Assembly: GCF_902505095.1 (NCBI RefSeq) | Contig: NZ_CABWIB010000001.1 | Location: forward strand, 248,001-312,000 | Source: Oceanivirga miroungae | GTDB lineage: Bacteria > Fusobacteriota > Fusobacteriia > Fusobacteriales > Leptotrichiaceae | Length of the DNA stretch: 64,000 nt | Reading direction: 5' to 3' | Shown: in pieces, positions 33,802 to 48,053 of the stretch | Layout: each line of letters begins with the position of its first letter | Position numbering within the stretch: the stretch's first letter is position 1 | Translations under genes and position numbers: made by a program | The notes under the pieces: model-generated | What the model was told of the DNA's origin: nothing | Database searches by the model: none | The model's input: the letters and a program-made list of their open reading frames with translations, nothing else

Positions 33802-36369
33802 ATGGAATATAATCCTAAATTATTAGAAAAAAAATGGCAAGATATATGGTCAAAAAATAGCGTATACAAGTCATATAATAAAGTAGAAGGTAAAGAAAAT
33901 TATTATGTTTTAGAAATGTTTGCATATCCATCAGGGAATTTACATGTTGGACATTTAAAAAACTATACAATAGGTGACGCAATAGCAAGATACAAAAAGA
34001 TGAGAGGATTTAATGTACTTCATCCTTTTGGGTGGGATTCTTTTGGATTACCTGCTGAAAATGCAGCTATTTCAAATAATACACATCCTAGTATTTGGAC
34101 TAAAAAAAATATTGCAGAAATGAGAAATCAATTAAAAGCTATGGGATTTAGCTATGACTGGGATAGAGAAATAGAAACATATAAGGCTGAGTACTATAAG
34201 TTCAATCAAAAATTCTTTATAGATATGTATAAAAAAGGACTTGTATATAAGAAAAAATCTTATGTAAACTGGTGTCCTGACTGTCATACAGTTTTAGCAA
34301 ATGAGCAAGTAGAACAAGGTAAATGTTGGCGTCATGGTAAAACTGATGTAATACAAAAAGAATTATCTCAGTGGTATTTTAAAATCACAGATTACGCTGA
34401 AGAGTTACTACAAGATTTAGAACTTTTAAAAGATGGTTGGCCTAGTGAAGTTTTAGCTATGCAAAAAAACTGGATAGGTAAATCTACAGGTGCTGAAATT
34501 GATTTTAAATTAGCTGATTATGACAAAACTATATCAGTATTTACAACAAGACCAGATACATTATATGGAGTTACTTATTGCGTAATAGCGCCAGAACATC
34601 CATTAGTAAATGACTTAGTATTAAAAAATAGTCCTGAATTAAAAGATGAAATAGATTCTATGTTAAATGAAGATAAAATATCTCGTGAATCAGATGACAA
34701 AGAAAAAATAGGTATATTTAGTGGGCTTTATGTAATACACCCATTAACTAATGAAAAAATTAAATTATACATAGCAAACTATGTTTTAATGTCGTACGGT
34801 AGTGGAGCAGTTATGGCAGTAGCAGCTCACGATGAAAGAGACTATAAGTTTGCAAAAAAATATAATTTAGAAATAAAAGAAGTTATAAAGCCGGATAAAG
34901 AATTAGAGATGCCTTATACAGGTGCAGGGCATTTAATAAATTCTAGTGAATTTGATGGTATGAAAAATAGCCAAGCTAAAAAAGAAATTGTTAAAAAATT
35001 AGAAAAACTAGGATTAGGTAGAAAAAAAGTAAATTATAGATTACATGACTGGTTAATAAGTAGACAAAGATATTGGGGAACACCAATTCCTGTTTTATAT
35101 GATGAAGATGGAAATATTTATTTAGAAGAAGAAAAAAATCTACCTGTATTACAAGCAGATGATATAGAGTTTACAGGACAAGGAAATCCTATTGAAACAT
35201 CTAAAAAATATAAAAATGTTATATTACCAAATGGTAAAAAAGGATATCGTGAAACAGATACAATGGATACCTTTGTTGATTCATCATGGTATTATTTAAG
35301 ATATTTAGATCCTAAAAATGAAAAAGAACCATTTAAAAAAGAAGATGCAAATAGCTTTACACCAGTTAGTCAATATATAGGTGGGATAGAACATGCAGTA
35401 ATGCACTTACTTTATGCTAGATTTATACATAAAGCTCTAAGAGATATGAATTACCTAGATACAGATGAACCGTTTAAAAGATTGTTAACTCAAGGAATGG
35501 TATTATCTTATTCATACTACTCTAAAGAAAAAAGAGCATACTTATTTAGTAAAGATGTTGAAGTGAAAAATAACATAGCCTATGACAAAGAAACAGGAGA
35601 AGAATTAGTTTCTAAATTAGAAAAAATGAGTAAATCTAAAAATAATGGTGTAAATCCTATTGATATAGTAGATGAATTTGGAGCAGATGCTGCAAGATTA
35701 TTCATACTATTTGCAGCTCCACCTGAACAAGAATTAGAATGGAGCAGTAATGGTGTGCAAGGAGCGTATAGATTTATAAATAGACTCGTATTATTATTTG
35801 ATAAATCGTTAGAATTTGCTAAAAAAGGTGAGATAAACTTAAATAATAGAAGTGAATTTGATACAGAATTACAAAGAAAATTACATCAAACTATTAAAAA
35901 AGTTATAGAAAGTATGGAAGATAATTTCCACTTTAATACGGCAATAGCAGCACTTATGGAATTATTAAATGTAATGTCTAAATACTTTAATGATGTAATA
36001 GAAGCCAAAAATGAAACACAAGAGTCAGCTAAAATATGGTATGAAGCATTACTAAATATGATTTTAATGTTAGCTCCATTTACACCACATATAGCAGACG
36101 AATTACTAGGTGAATTAAAAGAAGATATATCATTTAATAAGGATTTTCCTAAATATGATGAAGAATTAACTAAAGAAGATACAGTAAATTTAGTTGTTCA
36201 AGTAAATGGAAAATTAAGAGATACTATTAAATTAAAATTAGGATTTAGTGAGGAAGTAGCAAAAGAACATGCACTAAATTCAGAAAATATAAAAAGATTT
36301 ACAGATGGTAAAGAAATTGTTAAAATAATATATGTAAAAGATAAATTAGTAAATATAGTTATAAGATAG
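33802..36369 (+). CDS. leuS: Leucine-tRNA ligase
   Basis: 855 residues, class I aminoacyl-tRNA synthetase that charges tRNA-Leu. The HIGH motif is HVGH (48-51) and the second signature is KMSKS (608-612). Between them are the zinc-type cysteine segment WCPDCHTVLANEQ and the CP1 editing domain with TTRPDTLYGVTY. The C-terminal anticodon-binding part and short tail (VNLVVQVNGKLRDTIKL) are complete. GAGGTGATA precedes the ATG and a TATAAT is visible at 33767-33772, without a clear -35. The lone EIIB gene follows 8 bases after the stop. Confidence 0.96.
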   Translation: MEYNPKLLEKKWQDIWSKNSVYKSYNKVEGKENYYVLEMFAYPSGNLHVGHLKNYTIGDAIARYKKMRGFNVLHPFGWDSFGLPAENAAISNNTHPSIWTKKNIAEMRNQLKAMGFSYDWDREIETYKAEYYKFNQKFFIDMYKKGLVYKKKSYVNWCPDCHTVLANEQVEQGKCWRHGKTDVIQKELSQWYFKITDYAEELLQDLELLKDGWPSEVLAMQKNWIGKSTGAEIDFKLADYDKTISVFTTRPDTLYGVTYCVIAPEHPLVNDLVLKNSPELKDEIDSMLNEDKISRESDDKEKIGIFSGLYVIHPLTNEKIKLYIANYVLMSYGSGAVMAVAAHDERDYKFAKKYNLEIKEVIKPDKELEMPYTGAGHLINSSEFDGMKNSQAKKEIVKKLEKLGLGRKKVNYRLHDWLISRQRYWGTPIPVLYDEDGNIYLEEEKNLPVLQADDIEFTGQGNPIETSKKYKNVILPNGKKGYRETDTMDTFVDSSWYYLRYLDPKNEKEPFKKEDANSFTPVSQYIGGIEHAVMHLLYARFIHKALRDMNYLDTDEPFKRLLTQGMVLSYSYYSKEKRAYLFSKDVEVKNNIAYDKETGEELVSKLEKMSKSKNNGVNPIDIVDEFGADAARLFILFAAPPEQELEWSSNGVQGAYRFINRLVLLFDKSLEFAKKGEINLNNRSEFDTELQRKLHQTIKKVIESMEDNFHFNTAIAALMELLNVMSKYFNDVIEAKNETQESAKIWYEALLNMILMLAPFTPHIADELLGELKEDISFNKDFPKYDEELTKEDTVNLVVQVNGKLRDTIKLKLGFSEEVAKEHALNSENIKRFTDGKEIVKIIYVKDKLVNIVIR

Positions 36370-36377
36370 GAGGAAGT

Positions 36378-36644
36378 ATGTTTTTTTCAAAAGATTATAA
36401 GGAAATAGCAAACGAAATATTTAAAAATGTTGGTGGAAAAGAAAATATTGTTTCACTTGATAATTGTTCAACAAGAGTTAGGGTAGAAGTTAAAAATATA
36501 GACAAGGTAGATATTAAATCTATAGTAAAAGCAGGAGCTAAAGAAGTATTGATCTCAGGTGAAGATTATCTTCAAATAGTAGTTGGGCCTACTATGGTAG
36601 CACCAGTAACTGATGCTATAAAAGTATTATACTACGAAGACTAA
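36378..36644 (+). CDS. Stand-alone PTS EIIB domain of the glucose type
   Basis: 88 residues, a single EIIB domain. The phosphorylation cysteine is C30 in LDNCSTRVRVEV, and the GEDYLQIVVGP strand is also characteristic. No EIIC, EIIA, membrane segment or linker is present, and the window holds no other PTS gene. An AGGAGG site lies 4-9 bases after the leuS stop, so it is cotranscribed with leuS. It may serve a separately encoded EIIC or act as a phospho-relay/regulatory protein; the sequence does not decide this. Confidence 0.85.
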   Translation: MFFSKDYKEIANEIFKNVGGKENIVSLDNCSTRVRVEVKNIDKVDIKSIVKAGAKEVLISGEDYLQIVVGPTMVAPVTDAIKVLYYED

Positions 36645-36650
36645 AATATG

Positions 36651-36679
36651 AAGGAAGTTCTTAGGGACTTCTTTTTTTG
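36651..36679 (+). terminator. Terminator after leuS-EIIB
   Basis: AAGGAAGT pairs with ACTTCTTT (one G-T pair), loop TCTTAGGG, followed by a seven-T run. Confidence 0.8.
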
Positions 36680-36823
36680 TTTCGAATAGTGAAAAAAATA
36701 ACTGTATTTTTAATTACCAAAAAAAACATTCCTTTATTTTACTAGTTTGGTTAGTGAAAAATTTAGCTAAACAAAAATATTCATGTTATAATATAGTATA
36801 TTATACAAGGAGGAACGAGATAT

Positions 36824-38164
36824 ATGAAAGTAGTTGTAGTAGGTGCAAACCATGCAGGAACAGCATGTATTAACACAATGTTAGACAATTTTAAAGATTT
36901 AGAGGTGACAGTATTTGATGCAAATAACAACATTAGTTTTTTAGGTTGTGGAATGGCTTTATGGATTGGTAACCAAATAAGTGGTTCTGATGGATTATTC
37001 TATTCAAATAAAGAAACACTAGAATCAAAAGGTGCAAAAATATTTATGAATACACCAGTTACAAGAATTGATACTAAAGAGAAAAAAGTTTATGCTAAAA
37101 ATATTTTAGATGGAACAGAATATGTAGAATCATATGATAAATTAGTATTATCAACTGGATCTTTACCAATTGAAATTCCAATTCCTGGACGTGAATTAGA
37201 AAATGTTCAATTTGTTAAATTATTCCAAAATGCTAAAGAAGTAATAGAAAAATTAAATACAAATAAAGATATTAAACATGTAACAGTAGTTGGTGCAGGT
37301 TATATAGGGGTTGAATTAGCAGAAGCATTCCAATTAAATGGAAAAGAAGTAGCTTTATTAGATTCAGCTAATGAATGTTTAAGCACATATTATGATATAG
37401 AATTTAGAAAAGATATGAATAAGGTATTAGCTGATAAGGGTATTGATTTACACTTTGGAGAAACAGTAGAAGCTATATTAGGTGATAAAAAAGTAGAGGC
37501 AGTAAAAACTAGTAAAGGTGAAATCAAAACTGACATGGTTATTTTATGTGTTGGATTTAAACCTAATACAGCTTTATTAAAAGATGAATTAGAAACATTT
37601 AGAAATGGGGCTTATTTAGTAAATAAAAAACAAGAAACTAGTTTAAAAGATGTATATGCTATAGGAGACTGTGCTACAGTATACAATAATGCAAAAGATG
37701 ATTTTGACTACATAGCATTAGCAACTAATAGTGTAAGATCAGGTATAGTTGCTGCATTAAATGTTGGTGGAGTAGAATTAGAATCATTAGGAGTACAAGG
37801 ATCAAATGGAATTTGCATATATAAATACAAGATGGTATCAACAGGATTAACTGAAGAAGCAGCTAAAAGATACGGTATGGAAGTTTCTAGCACTTACTTT
37901 GAAGATAAACAAAAAGCAGACTTTATTGAAAAAGAACCAAATGAATTAGTTAAAATTAAAATAGTTTATGAAAAATCAACAAGAAGAGTAGTTGGAGCTC
38001 AAATGGCAAGTTATCACGATATGTCAATGGGAATACATATGTTTAGTTTAGCTATACAAGAAAAAGTTACTATAGACAAGTTAAAACTATTAGATATATT
38101 CTTCTTACCACACTTTAATAAACCATATAACTATATTACTATGGCAGCATTAGGTGCAAAGTAA
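36824..38164 (+). CDS. NADH oxidase / CoA-disulfide-reductase-type flavoprotein
   Basis: 446 residues. N-terminal FAD-binding motif [11 protein letters not shown] with H10, and redox-active C42 in FLGCGMALW, as in enterococcal NADH oxidase/peroxidase. A second dinucleotide (NADH) motif is [15 protein letters not shown], followed by [10 protein letters not shown] (FAD) and a C-terminal dimerisation domain. The single cysteine-sulfenic acid chemistry reduces O2 to water, or peroxide, at NADH's expense, protecting an oxygen-sensitive fermenter and restoring NAD+. AAGGAGG precedes the ATG; TATAAT at 36787-36792 is a likely -10. Oxidase versus peroxidase cannot be settled from sequence alone. Confidence 0.87.
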   Translation: MKVVVVGANHAGTACINTMLDNFKDLEVTVFDANNNISFLGCGMALWIGNQISGSDGLFYSNKETLESKGAKIFMNTPVTRIDTKEKKVYAKNILDGTEYVESYDKLVLSTGSLPIEIPIPGRELENVQFVKLFQNAKEVIEKLNTNKDIKHVTVVGAGYIGVELAEAFQLNGKEVALLDSANECLSTYYDIEFRKDMNKVLADKGIDLHFGETVEAILGDKKVEAVKTSKGEIKTDMVILCVGFKPNTALLKDELETFRNGAYLVNKKQETSLKDVYAIGDCATVYNNAKDDFDYIALATNSVRSGIVAALNVGGVELESLGVQGSNGICIYKYKMVSTGLTEEAAKRYGMEVSSTYFEDKQKADFIEKEPNELVKIKIVYEKSTRRVVGAQMASYHDMSMGIHMFSLAIQEKVTIDKLKLLDIFFLPHFNKPYNYITMAALGAK

Positions 38165-38243
38165 CCATTTTGTAACCTATTTACAAAATAATGGATATAT
38201 ATTAAAATATATTTATTACAAAAGAAAAAAGGAGTGATATAAA

Positions 38244-38573
38244 ATGGCATTAGTACATTATGAAGGTGGAAAAACAAGAGATGACTTAATAGAAGAAGTT
38301 TCAAAATCAGAATATGCACTAGTTGACTTTTTTGCAACATGGTGTGGACCTTGTCGTGCATTAGGACCAGTTTTAGAAGAAATGCAATCTGAAGTAGATT
38401 ATAATATAATAAAGGTAGATATAGATAGTTATCAAGAATTAGCAGCAATATATGGTGTTAGATCTATACCTACATTAATAGTATTTAAAGGACCTAATGT
38501 ATTAGAAACATTTATAGGTGGAAGAGACAAAGAAACTCTTAAAAAAGAAGTAGCAAGAATTATTGGAAAATAA
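38244..38573 (+). CDS. trxA: Thioredoxin
   Basis: 109 residues with the WCGPC active site (C34, C37), cis-proline segment RSIPTLIVF and the normal thioredoxin length. A cytosolic dithiol reductant. It lies 79 bases after the NADH oxidase, with an AAAGGAGTG site, and probably has its own or shared transcription. No thioredoxin reductase is nearby. Confidence 0.93.
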   Translation: MALVHYEGGKTRDDLIEEVSKSEYALVDFFATWCGPCRALGPVLEEMQSEVDYNIIKVDIDSYQELAAIYGVRSIPTLIVFKGPNVLETFIGGRDKETLKKEVARIIGK

Positions 38574-38581
38574 GTCGTTTT

Positions 38582-38617
38582 AAAAGGCAATGTAGTTTAG
38601 GCTATGTTGCTTTTTTC
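38582..38617 (+). terminator. Terminator after trxA
   Basis: AAAAGGCAATGTAG pairs with CTATGTTGCTTTT with one bulged base, ending in a six-T run. It separates trxA from the rRNA promoter. Confidence 0.75.
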
Positions 38618-38682
38618 TGTGCTTTAAAAATAAGGGTTTTAGAGCTTTTTAGAAAAAAATAACAAAAAAAAATAAAAAGTTG

Positions 38683-38711
38683 TTGACAAACGAAGATATA
38701 TTTGCTAATAT
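38683..38711 (+). promoter_or_regulatory. rRNA operon promoter
   Basis: TTGACA (38683-38688), a 17-nt spacer and TAATAT (38706-38711). The ~115-base A-rich leader that follows, up to the 16S gene, holds no ORF I would support. Confidence 0.75.
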
Positions 38712-38827
38712 ATATTTTGTCAAGCGGGAAAGAAAGCTTGATAAGAACAATGAAAAGATAATAAAAACAAATGCAAACAAGTTAAGATAAAAGACAATAA
38801 GGTGAAAAAAAACAAGGAAAAATAAAT

Positions 38828-40339
<1,512 letters not shown>

Positions 40340-40392
40340 CTAAGGAGAAATGAAAAGACTTCTTATCTTGTTTGCAAATTATCTTTGAATAA

Positions 40393-40469
<77 letters not shown>

Positions 40470-40483
40470 AAAAAGAAAATTAT

Positions 40484-40559
40484 GGGGATATAGCTCAGCT
40501 GGGAGAGCGCCGCACTTGCACTGCGGAGGTCAGCAGTTCGATCCTGCTTATCTCCACCA
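40484..40559 (+). tRNA. tRNA-Ala (anticodon TGC)
   Basis: 76 nt including an encoded CCA. Acceptor GGGGATA pairs with TATCTCC (one G-T). The anticodon loop has TGC. Second tRNA of the 16S-23S spacer. Confidence 0.96.
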
Positions 40560-40642
40560 TAAAATTATTAGGACAATGAGAAATGAATAGTAGGTAAAAT
40601 ATTACAACTTTAACAAAAGAGATAGATAGAGTTAAAAAGAGA

Positions 40643-43550
<2,908 letters not shown>

Positions 43551-43600
43551 CTGTAATATTTTACTACTACTATTTATTTCTAATTGTCCTAGAACAATAA

Positions 43601-43711
43601 ATTTGGTGATAATAGCCACGTGGATACACCTAGTAACATATCGAACCTAGCAGTTAAGCACGTGAACGCCGAAGATACTTCGTAAGCGGGAAAATAGGTA
43701 GTTGCCAAATT
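43601..43711 (+). rRNA. 5S ribosomal RNA
   Basis: About 111 nt. Terminal stem ATTTGG(T)/(G)CCAAAT; internal CGAACCTAGCAGTTAAGC and GAAGATACTTCG segments are typical of 5S. Confidence 0.93.
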
Positions 43712-43721
43712 AAAATTGGAT

Positions 43722-43798
43722 GTCTTTGTAGCTCAGTCGGTTAGAGCATCTGGCTGTTAACCAGAGGGTCGTTGGTTCGAATCCAACCAAGGACGCCA
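43722..43798 (+). tRNA. tRNA-Asn (anticodon GTT)
   Basis: 77 nt with encoded CCA. Acceptor GTCTTTG pairs with CAAGGAC (one G-T); anticodon loop CTGTTAA gives GTT. It follows 5S by 10 bases and is probably part of the rRNA transcript; a short T run after it may end that transcript. Confidence 0.95.
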
Positions 43799-43820
43799 TT
43801 TTTTTAAGAGTTTATGTATG

Positions 43821-43849
43821 TTGACAAAATATTTATACTATGTTAATAT
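43821..43849 (+). promoter_or_regulatory. Promoter for tRNA-Met
   Basis: TTGACA (43821-43826), 17-nt spacer, TAATAT (43844-43849), the same hexamers as the rRNA promoter. It may also give read-through into the LysR gene. Confidence 0.75.
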
Positions 43850-43866
43850 ACAAAAGTATTATACGT

Positions 43867-43943
43867 GTCTAGGTAGCTCAATCGGCTAGAGCATACGGTT
43901 CATACCCGTAAGGTTAACGGTTCGATTCCGTTCTTAGACACCA
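43867..43943 (+). tRNA. tRNA with CAT anticodon, elongator-Met type
   Basis: 77 nt with encoded CCA. Acceptor GTCTAGG pairs with CTTAGAC (one G-T), so the first base pair is normal. The anticodon stem lacks the three G-C pairs of an initiator. It is therefore elongator Met; a tRNA-Ile2 (lysidine-modified CAT) is an alternative not excluded here. Confidence 0.9.
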
Positions 43944-43970
43944 TTTTTTTATATTTGGAGGTATGATATT

Positions 43971-44855
43971 ATGGACTTAAATGCTTTAAAAGTATATTAT
44001 GAAGTTTGTAAAACAAGAAGTTTTACAAAGGCTAGTGAAAATTTATTCATTAGTCAATCAGCTGTTTCAATACAAATAAAAAAATTAGAAACTAGTTTAG
44101 ATATTAAGTTAATTGAAAGAGATTCTAAAAACTTCAAATTAACCTTAGCTGGGAAAAAGGTATATAAGATAACAAAAGATATATTTAAAAAAGTTACAAG
44201 AGTAGAAAATGAAGTAAAAAGAATTGTTGATGATAAAGAATCAAAATTAATAATTGGAGCATCACATATTATAGGAGAACCTCTTTTACCAAGAATACTA
44301 AAAGACTATATTGGTAAAAATAAAGGGGTCAGTTTTGATATATATGTAAAAAATACAAACTCTCTTATTAATAAATTAAAAGATGCTGAGATAGATTTAG
44401 TACTAACAGAAGAAGAAATCTTAGAAGATGCTGATTTAAAGGTTATTTATACAGAAGAATATCCTTTTATAGTTGCAGCTCCTAATTTTGTAAAAAAATA
44501 CGACGATTTAAAAGATATTTTCTTGCTACGTCGTGATAATATTAGAGCAAGTTACTACATTGATAAGTTTGAAAATTTAGTAGGATTTAAAAATAAGAAT
44601 GAGATGATAGTAAATGGAAGTATAGAAACTATAAAGAATATGGTATCTATGGGTTTAGGATATGCAGTTTTACCGTATTACAGCGCATATGATAAATTAG
44701 AAAAAAAAGAATTTAAAATTTTACATAAATTTAAAGAAACAGATAGTAAATTTCAAATAATATATTTGAAAGATAATTTTGATAATGCACTTTTAAATGA
44801 CTTTATACTATACTTAAAGGAAGAAGATATTACAAAACCACTAAGGGGAGAATAA
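43971..44855 (+). CDS. LysR-family transcriptional regulator
   Basis: 294 residues, usual LysR length. The N-terminal winged HTH is MDLNALKVYYEVCKTRSF followed by SISQSAVSIQIKKLE-like residues. The C-terminal effector-binding domain includes GLGYAVLPYYSA. A GGAGG site precedes the ATG. The next gene starts 2 bases after the stop, so unlike many LysR genes it is not divergent from its neighbour but leads a same-strand run (nuclease, MATE exporter, TrmB-like regulator, DHFR). The effector is unknown. Confidence 0.9.
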   Translation: MDLNALKVYYEVCKTRSFTKASENLFISQSAVSIQIKKLETSLDIKLIERDSKNFKLTLAGKKVYKITKDIFKKVTRVENEVKRIVDDKESKLIIGASHIIGEPLLPRILKDYIGKNKGVSFDIYVKNTNSLINKLKDAEIDLVLTEEEILEDADLKVIYTEEYPFIVAAPNFVKKYDDLKDIFLLRRDNIRASYYIDKFENLVGFKNKNEMIVNGSIETIKNMVSMGLGYAVLPYYSAYDKLEKKEFKILHKFKETDSKFQIIYLKDNFDNALLNDFILYLKEEDITKPLRGE

Positions 44856-44856
44856 G

Positions 44857-45651
44857 ATGAAAAAAATTATACTGAGTATAATATGTTTTATATCTTTTTT
44901 TTCATACTCGGAAATAATTAGAGTAGCAAGTTTTAATGCTTTGCATTTAGGAACAAGTAAAAAAGATTATAAGACGATGGCTAGAATAATATCAAAATTT
45001 GATATTATTGCATTAGAAGAGGTTATGAATAAAAATGGTTTAGATAGACTAGTTAGTGAGTTAGATAATACATATGACTACAAGATAAGTAGCGCAGTAG
45101 GTTCTAAGAAATATAAAGAATATTATGCAGTAATGTATAAAAAAAATATAGTTGAAAAGGTTTCTTTGATTGGTAAATATAGGGAAAAAGAAAATGAGTT
45201 TATAAGAGAGCCAAGTGCATTTTATGTTAAATCTAATAAATTAGATTTTTTACTAATTCCAGTGCATTCAATATTTGGAGATAATCCTAAACAAAGAGCA
45301 AAAGAAGCTAGTAAATACGTAGATGTGTATAAGTATTTTAAAGAATTAACAAATCAAGATGATATTATCATCTTAGGTGATTTTAATTTACCAGCTACAG
45401 ATAAGGCGTTTGATAATTTAAAAAAAGAAAATTTTTCAAATATTTTAGATCCTAGTGTGGATAAAACTACCTTATCTAAAAAAGGACTTGCTAGTAGTTA
45501 TGATAATATATTTATAAACTTAAATAATACAAATGCTTTTACAAATAGATATGGGGTATATAACTTTACAAAGAATAATAATGAAGAAATTAGAAAGTAT
45601 ATATCAGATCATTTATTAGTTTTCATAGAAATGGATAATAAGGAGGATTAA
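44857..45651 (+). CDS. Secreted endonuclease/exonuclease/phosphatase-family protein (DNase I-like)
   Basis: 264 residues with an N-terminal signal peptide ending about FSYSE, so exported. EEP-fold motifs in order: VASFNALHLG, ALEEV (metal-binding Glu), a histidine in IPVHS, LGDFNLP (Asp-Asn pair) and SDHLLVF (Asp-His pair). It probably cleaves nucleic acid outside the cytoplasm for nucleotide and ribose scavenging or escape from DNA traps; other phosphodiester substrates are possible. It overlaps the MATE gene by one base. Confidence 0.83.
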   Translation: MKKIILSIICFISFFSYSEIIRVASFNALHLGTSKKDYKTMARIISKFDIIALEEVMNKNGLDRLVSELDNTYDYKISSAVGSKKYKEYYAVMYKKNIVEKVSLIGKYREKENEFIREPSAFYVKSNKLDFLLIPVHSIFGDNPKQRAKEASKYVDVYKYFKELTNQDDIIILGDFNLPATDKAFDNLKKENFSNILDPSVDKTTLSKKGLASSYDNIFINLNNTNAFTNRYGVYNFTKNNNEEIRKYISDHLLVFIEMDNKED

Positions 45652-46982
45652 TGTCAAGTATATATAAAAGGATACTATATCTAGCTATTCCAATAACAAT
45701 AGAAAACTTAGTTTATAATTTTATAAATTTTGTTGATATATTTATGGTAGGAAAGCCTGATGAAATTTTACATCTTGGACCAGCTGCAATTAGTGCGCTA
45801 GGTGTTTCAAACCAAGTATTTTTCATCTTTATAATTTCTTTATTTGGGCTTATGAGTGGTGCTAATGTCCTAGCTTCTCAGTACTATGGTGCAAGAGAGG
45901 ATTCAAATTTAAGAAAACTTGTTTTAGTTTTTCTTTTAACATCTTTAGTTTATGTACTTCCGTTTTTCTTAGGTTCTACTTTTTTTACAAAAAGAATTAT
46001 TTCGTTTTATACTAATGATTCTCTAGTTATTAAATTAGGAATAGATTATTTAAAAATAGTAGCATGGACATTTCCATTAACAGGAATTGGAATGGTATTT
46101 TCAATACTATTAAGATCTATTAATTTACCTAAATATACGCTTTATGCCTCTATTGTAGGACTTTTAGTGAATGTATCATTAAATACAGTATTAATACCTA
46201 TATATGGAGTAAAAGGGGCAGCAGTTGCTACAATAATAGCAAGATTATCAAACTTAGTATTCCTTATGTTTATTTTGTTTAAAAAGAAGGTAAAACTAAT
46301 ACCTAATATAGGAGAAATTAAGACGATTAATATATCATTTGTAAAAAAATGTTATGCAGTGTCACTATTAACATTTGTACATGAGATTTTATGGGTACTT
46401 GCAATATCATTAAAAGCTTCATTTTATGGTAAGTTGGGAGTTAATGAATTTTCAAGTATACAAATAGCAAATAATATAAATAGCTTACTATTTACTATGT
46501 TTGTAGGGGTTACAGCAGCAACATCTGTAATTGTGGGTAATGAAATAGGAAATGATAATAAGGAAAAAGTTATTGAATATACAAATAAGATAGTAAGGCT
46601 TTTTATTTTCTTAATAATCATAATAGTGATTTTACTAAATATATCAGCTCCAGTAGTATTAAGATTTATGAAAGTCCCTGAAAATATATATATACTAACA
46701 AGAAGTATAATATACTCAGTGTCATTTACAACTATTTTTTCTTCATATACTATGCTATTTTTAGTGGGTATATTCAGAGCAGGAGGAGATTTAAAGTTCT
46801 CTATTTTAATAGAAATAATACCACTGTGGTTTGTAGCAGTCCCAATTACATATTACTTTAGTACTGTATACCCACTTCCAGTTTATTTAGTGTATATAGT
46901 ATCTTACGCTGATGAAATTATTAAGTTAATACCTTGTATAATAAGATATAGAAGCTATAAGTGGATAAGAAAGGTGATATAG
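45651..46982 (+). CDS. MATE-family multidrug efflux transporter
   Basis: 443 residues, about 12 membrane segments in two related halves. The first half carries ITIENLVYNFINFVDIFMVG and GLMSGANVLASQYYGAR, the second GVTAATSVIVGNEIGN, as is standard for MATE antiporters (NorM/DinF type). Exports cationic or other drugs using Na+ or H+. An AGGAGG site overlaps the end of the upstream nuclease gene. The stop overlaps the GTG of the next gene by one base. Confidence 0.9.
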   Translation: MSSIYKRILYLAIPITIENLVYNFINFVDIFMVGKPDEILHLGPAAISALGVSNQVFFIFIISLFGLMSGANVLASQYYGAREDSNLRKLVLVFLLTSLVYVLPFFLGSTFFTKRIISFYTNDSLVIKLGIDYLKIVAWTFPLTGIGMVFSILLRSINLPKYTLYASIVGLLVNVSLNTVLIPIYGVKGAAVATIIARLSNLVFLMFILFKKKVKLIPNIGEIKTINISFVKKCYAVSLLTFVHEILWVLAISLKASFYGKLGVNEFSSIQIANNINSLLFTMFVGVTAATSVIVGNEIGNDNKEKVIEYTNKIVRLFIFLIIIIVILLNISAPVVLRFMKVPENIYILTRSIIYSVSFTTIFSSYTMLFLVGIFRAGGDLKFSILIEIIPLWFVAVPITYYFSTVYPLPVYLVYIVSYADEIIKLIPCIIRYRSYKWIRKVI

Positions 46983-47584
46983 TGGAATTAGTTGAAAAAT
47001 TAAAAAAAGTAGGATTTAGTGATTCGATGGCCTTAGTGTATATAGAATTATTAAAAAATCCTGGATACAACGGAACTCAAATATTTAAAGAATTAGATTT
47101 ACCTAGAAGTAGTGTGTATAAAGCATTAGAAGATTTACTAGAACTAGAATATATAACATTAATACCAAGTAGTGAAAATTTAAAAAATTATGTACCAAAA
47201 GATCCAAAAATTTTAACAAAAGAAATTAAAATTGTATATGAAAATGTTTTACAAACACTAGGCTTAGAACTTGAAATGATATATAGACCTCAAGAATTTA
47301 ATGAAGTATATAATATATCGGGGCTTAATAATTTTTATTATAAGCTAAATGAAATGATGGAAAAAGCAACTAAAAAAATTGTTGTATCTGGTAAAATTGA
47401 TAATAGTAAGATTCAAGCAAAAACTGAACTGGAAATTATTAGTAAAAATATATTAGATGAAAATGAAGTATATATTTTAATAGATGATAGTGAGATTTTA
47501 GTAGCAAGATTAAATGATAATTATGCAGTAGGGATATATACTAAAAATAGTATAATAATTAAAAAGTATGAAAAAGAAAATTAA
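46982..47584 (+). CDS. TrmB-like HTH transcriptional regulator
   Basis: 200 residues from GTG 46982, preceded by AAGGTGAT and overlapping the MATE stop by one base; an ATG 21 bases upstream adds residues with no site of its own. N-terminal winged HTH (GFSDSMALVYIELLKNPGYNGTQIF... SSVYKALEDLLEL) typical of TrmB. The C-terminal half resembles the TrmB effector region (KATKKIVVSGKIDNSKIQ), but is shorter. Ligand unknown; may control the exporter or the downstream metabolic genes. Confidence 0.8.
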   Translation: MELVEKLKKVGFSDSMALVYIELLKNPGYNGTQIFKELDLPRSSVYKALEDLLELEYITLIPSSENLKNYVPKDPKILTKEIKIVYENVLQTLGLELEMIYRPQEFNEVYNISGLNNFYYKLNEMMEKATKKIVVSGKIDNSKIQAKTELEIISKNILDENEVYILIDDSEILVARLNDNYAVGIYTKNSIIIKKYEKEN

Positions 47585-48053
47585 AAATTTAAAAATGATA
47601 GTATGTATAACAAAAGATAATTTAATGGGTTCTAAAAATGCAATGGGTAATGGACTTTTATGGGATGTAAAAGAAGAGCTTAATTACTTTAAAGAAAAAA
47701 CAATGGGACACAGTTTATTATTTGGTGTAAATACTTCAAAATACGTACCGATAGATAAAATTAGAAAAACTAGAGATGTATATATACTAGATTATAGTGT
47801 AGATGTACCTAAGTTAATTGAAAAACTAGAAGGTGAAAATAAAGAAATTTTTATATGTGGAGGATACAATACCTACAAGTATTTTTTAGAAAAATATATA
47901 CCTTCTGAAATATATGTTTCTATATTAAAAGATCATGTATTAATAAAAGAAAGCGAAAACAAGTTATACTTTCCTAAATTAGAAGAATATGGATACAAAA
48001 AAGAAATGATAAAAGAATATGATGACTTTTATGCTTATGTATATAAGAATTAG
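47568..48053 (+). CDS. folA: Dihydrofolate reductase family protein
   Basis: 161 residues, the usual DHFR length. Family features: MIVCITKDNLMGSKNAM near the N-terminus, GLLWDVKEELNYFKEKT (the conserved W-x-x-x-E/D-x-x-x-F helix), a nucleotide-binding IFICGGYNTYKYFL motif, and the C-terminal beta hairpin YDDFYAYVYKN. It would reduce dihydrofolate with NADPH. The ATG at 47568 overlaps the upstream gene by 17 bases; the ATG at 47595 would give a more typical DHFR N-terminus. Neither has a strong ribosome-binding site. Confidence 0.82.
   Translation: MKKKIKNLKMIVCITKDNLMGSKNAMGNGLLWDVKEELNYFKEKTMGHSLLFGVNTSKYVPIDKIRKTRDVYILDYSVDVPKLIEKLEGENKEIFICGGYNTYKYFLEKYIPSEIYVSILKDHVLIKESENKLYFPKLEEYGYKKEMIKEYDDFYAYVYKN

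Noticed and set aside
36739-36763. Partial inverted repeat TTTTACTA / TTAGTGAAAA upstream of the NADH oxidase gene
   Set aside because: Imperfect and easily expected by chance in this base composition; no support for an operator.
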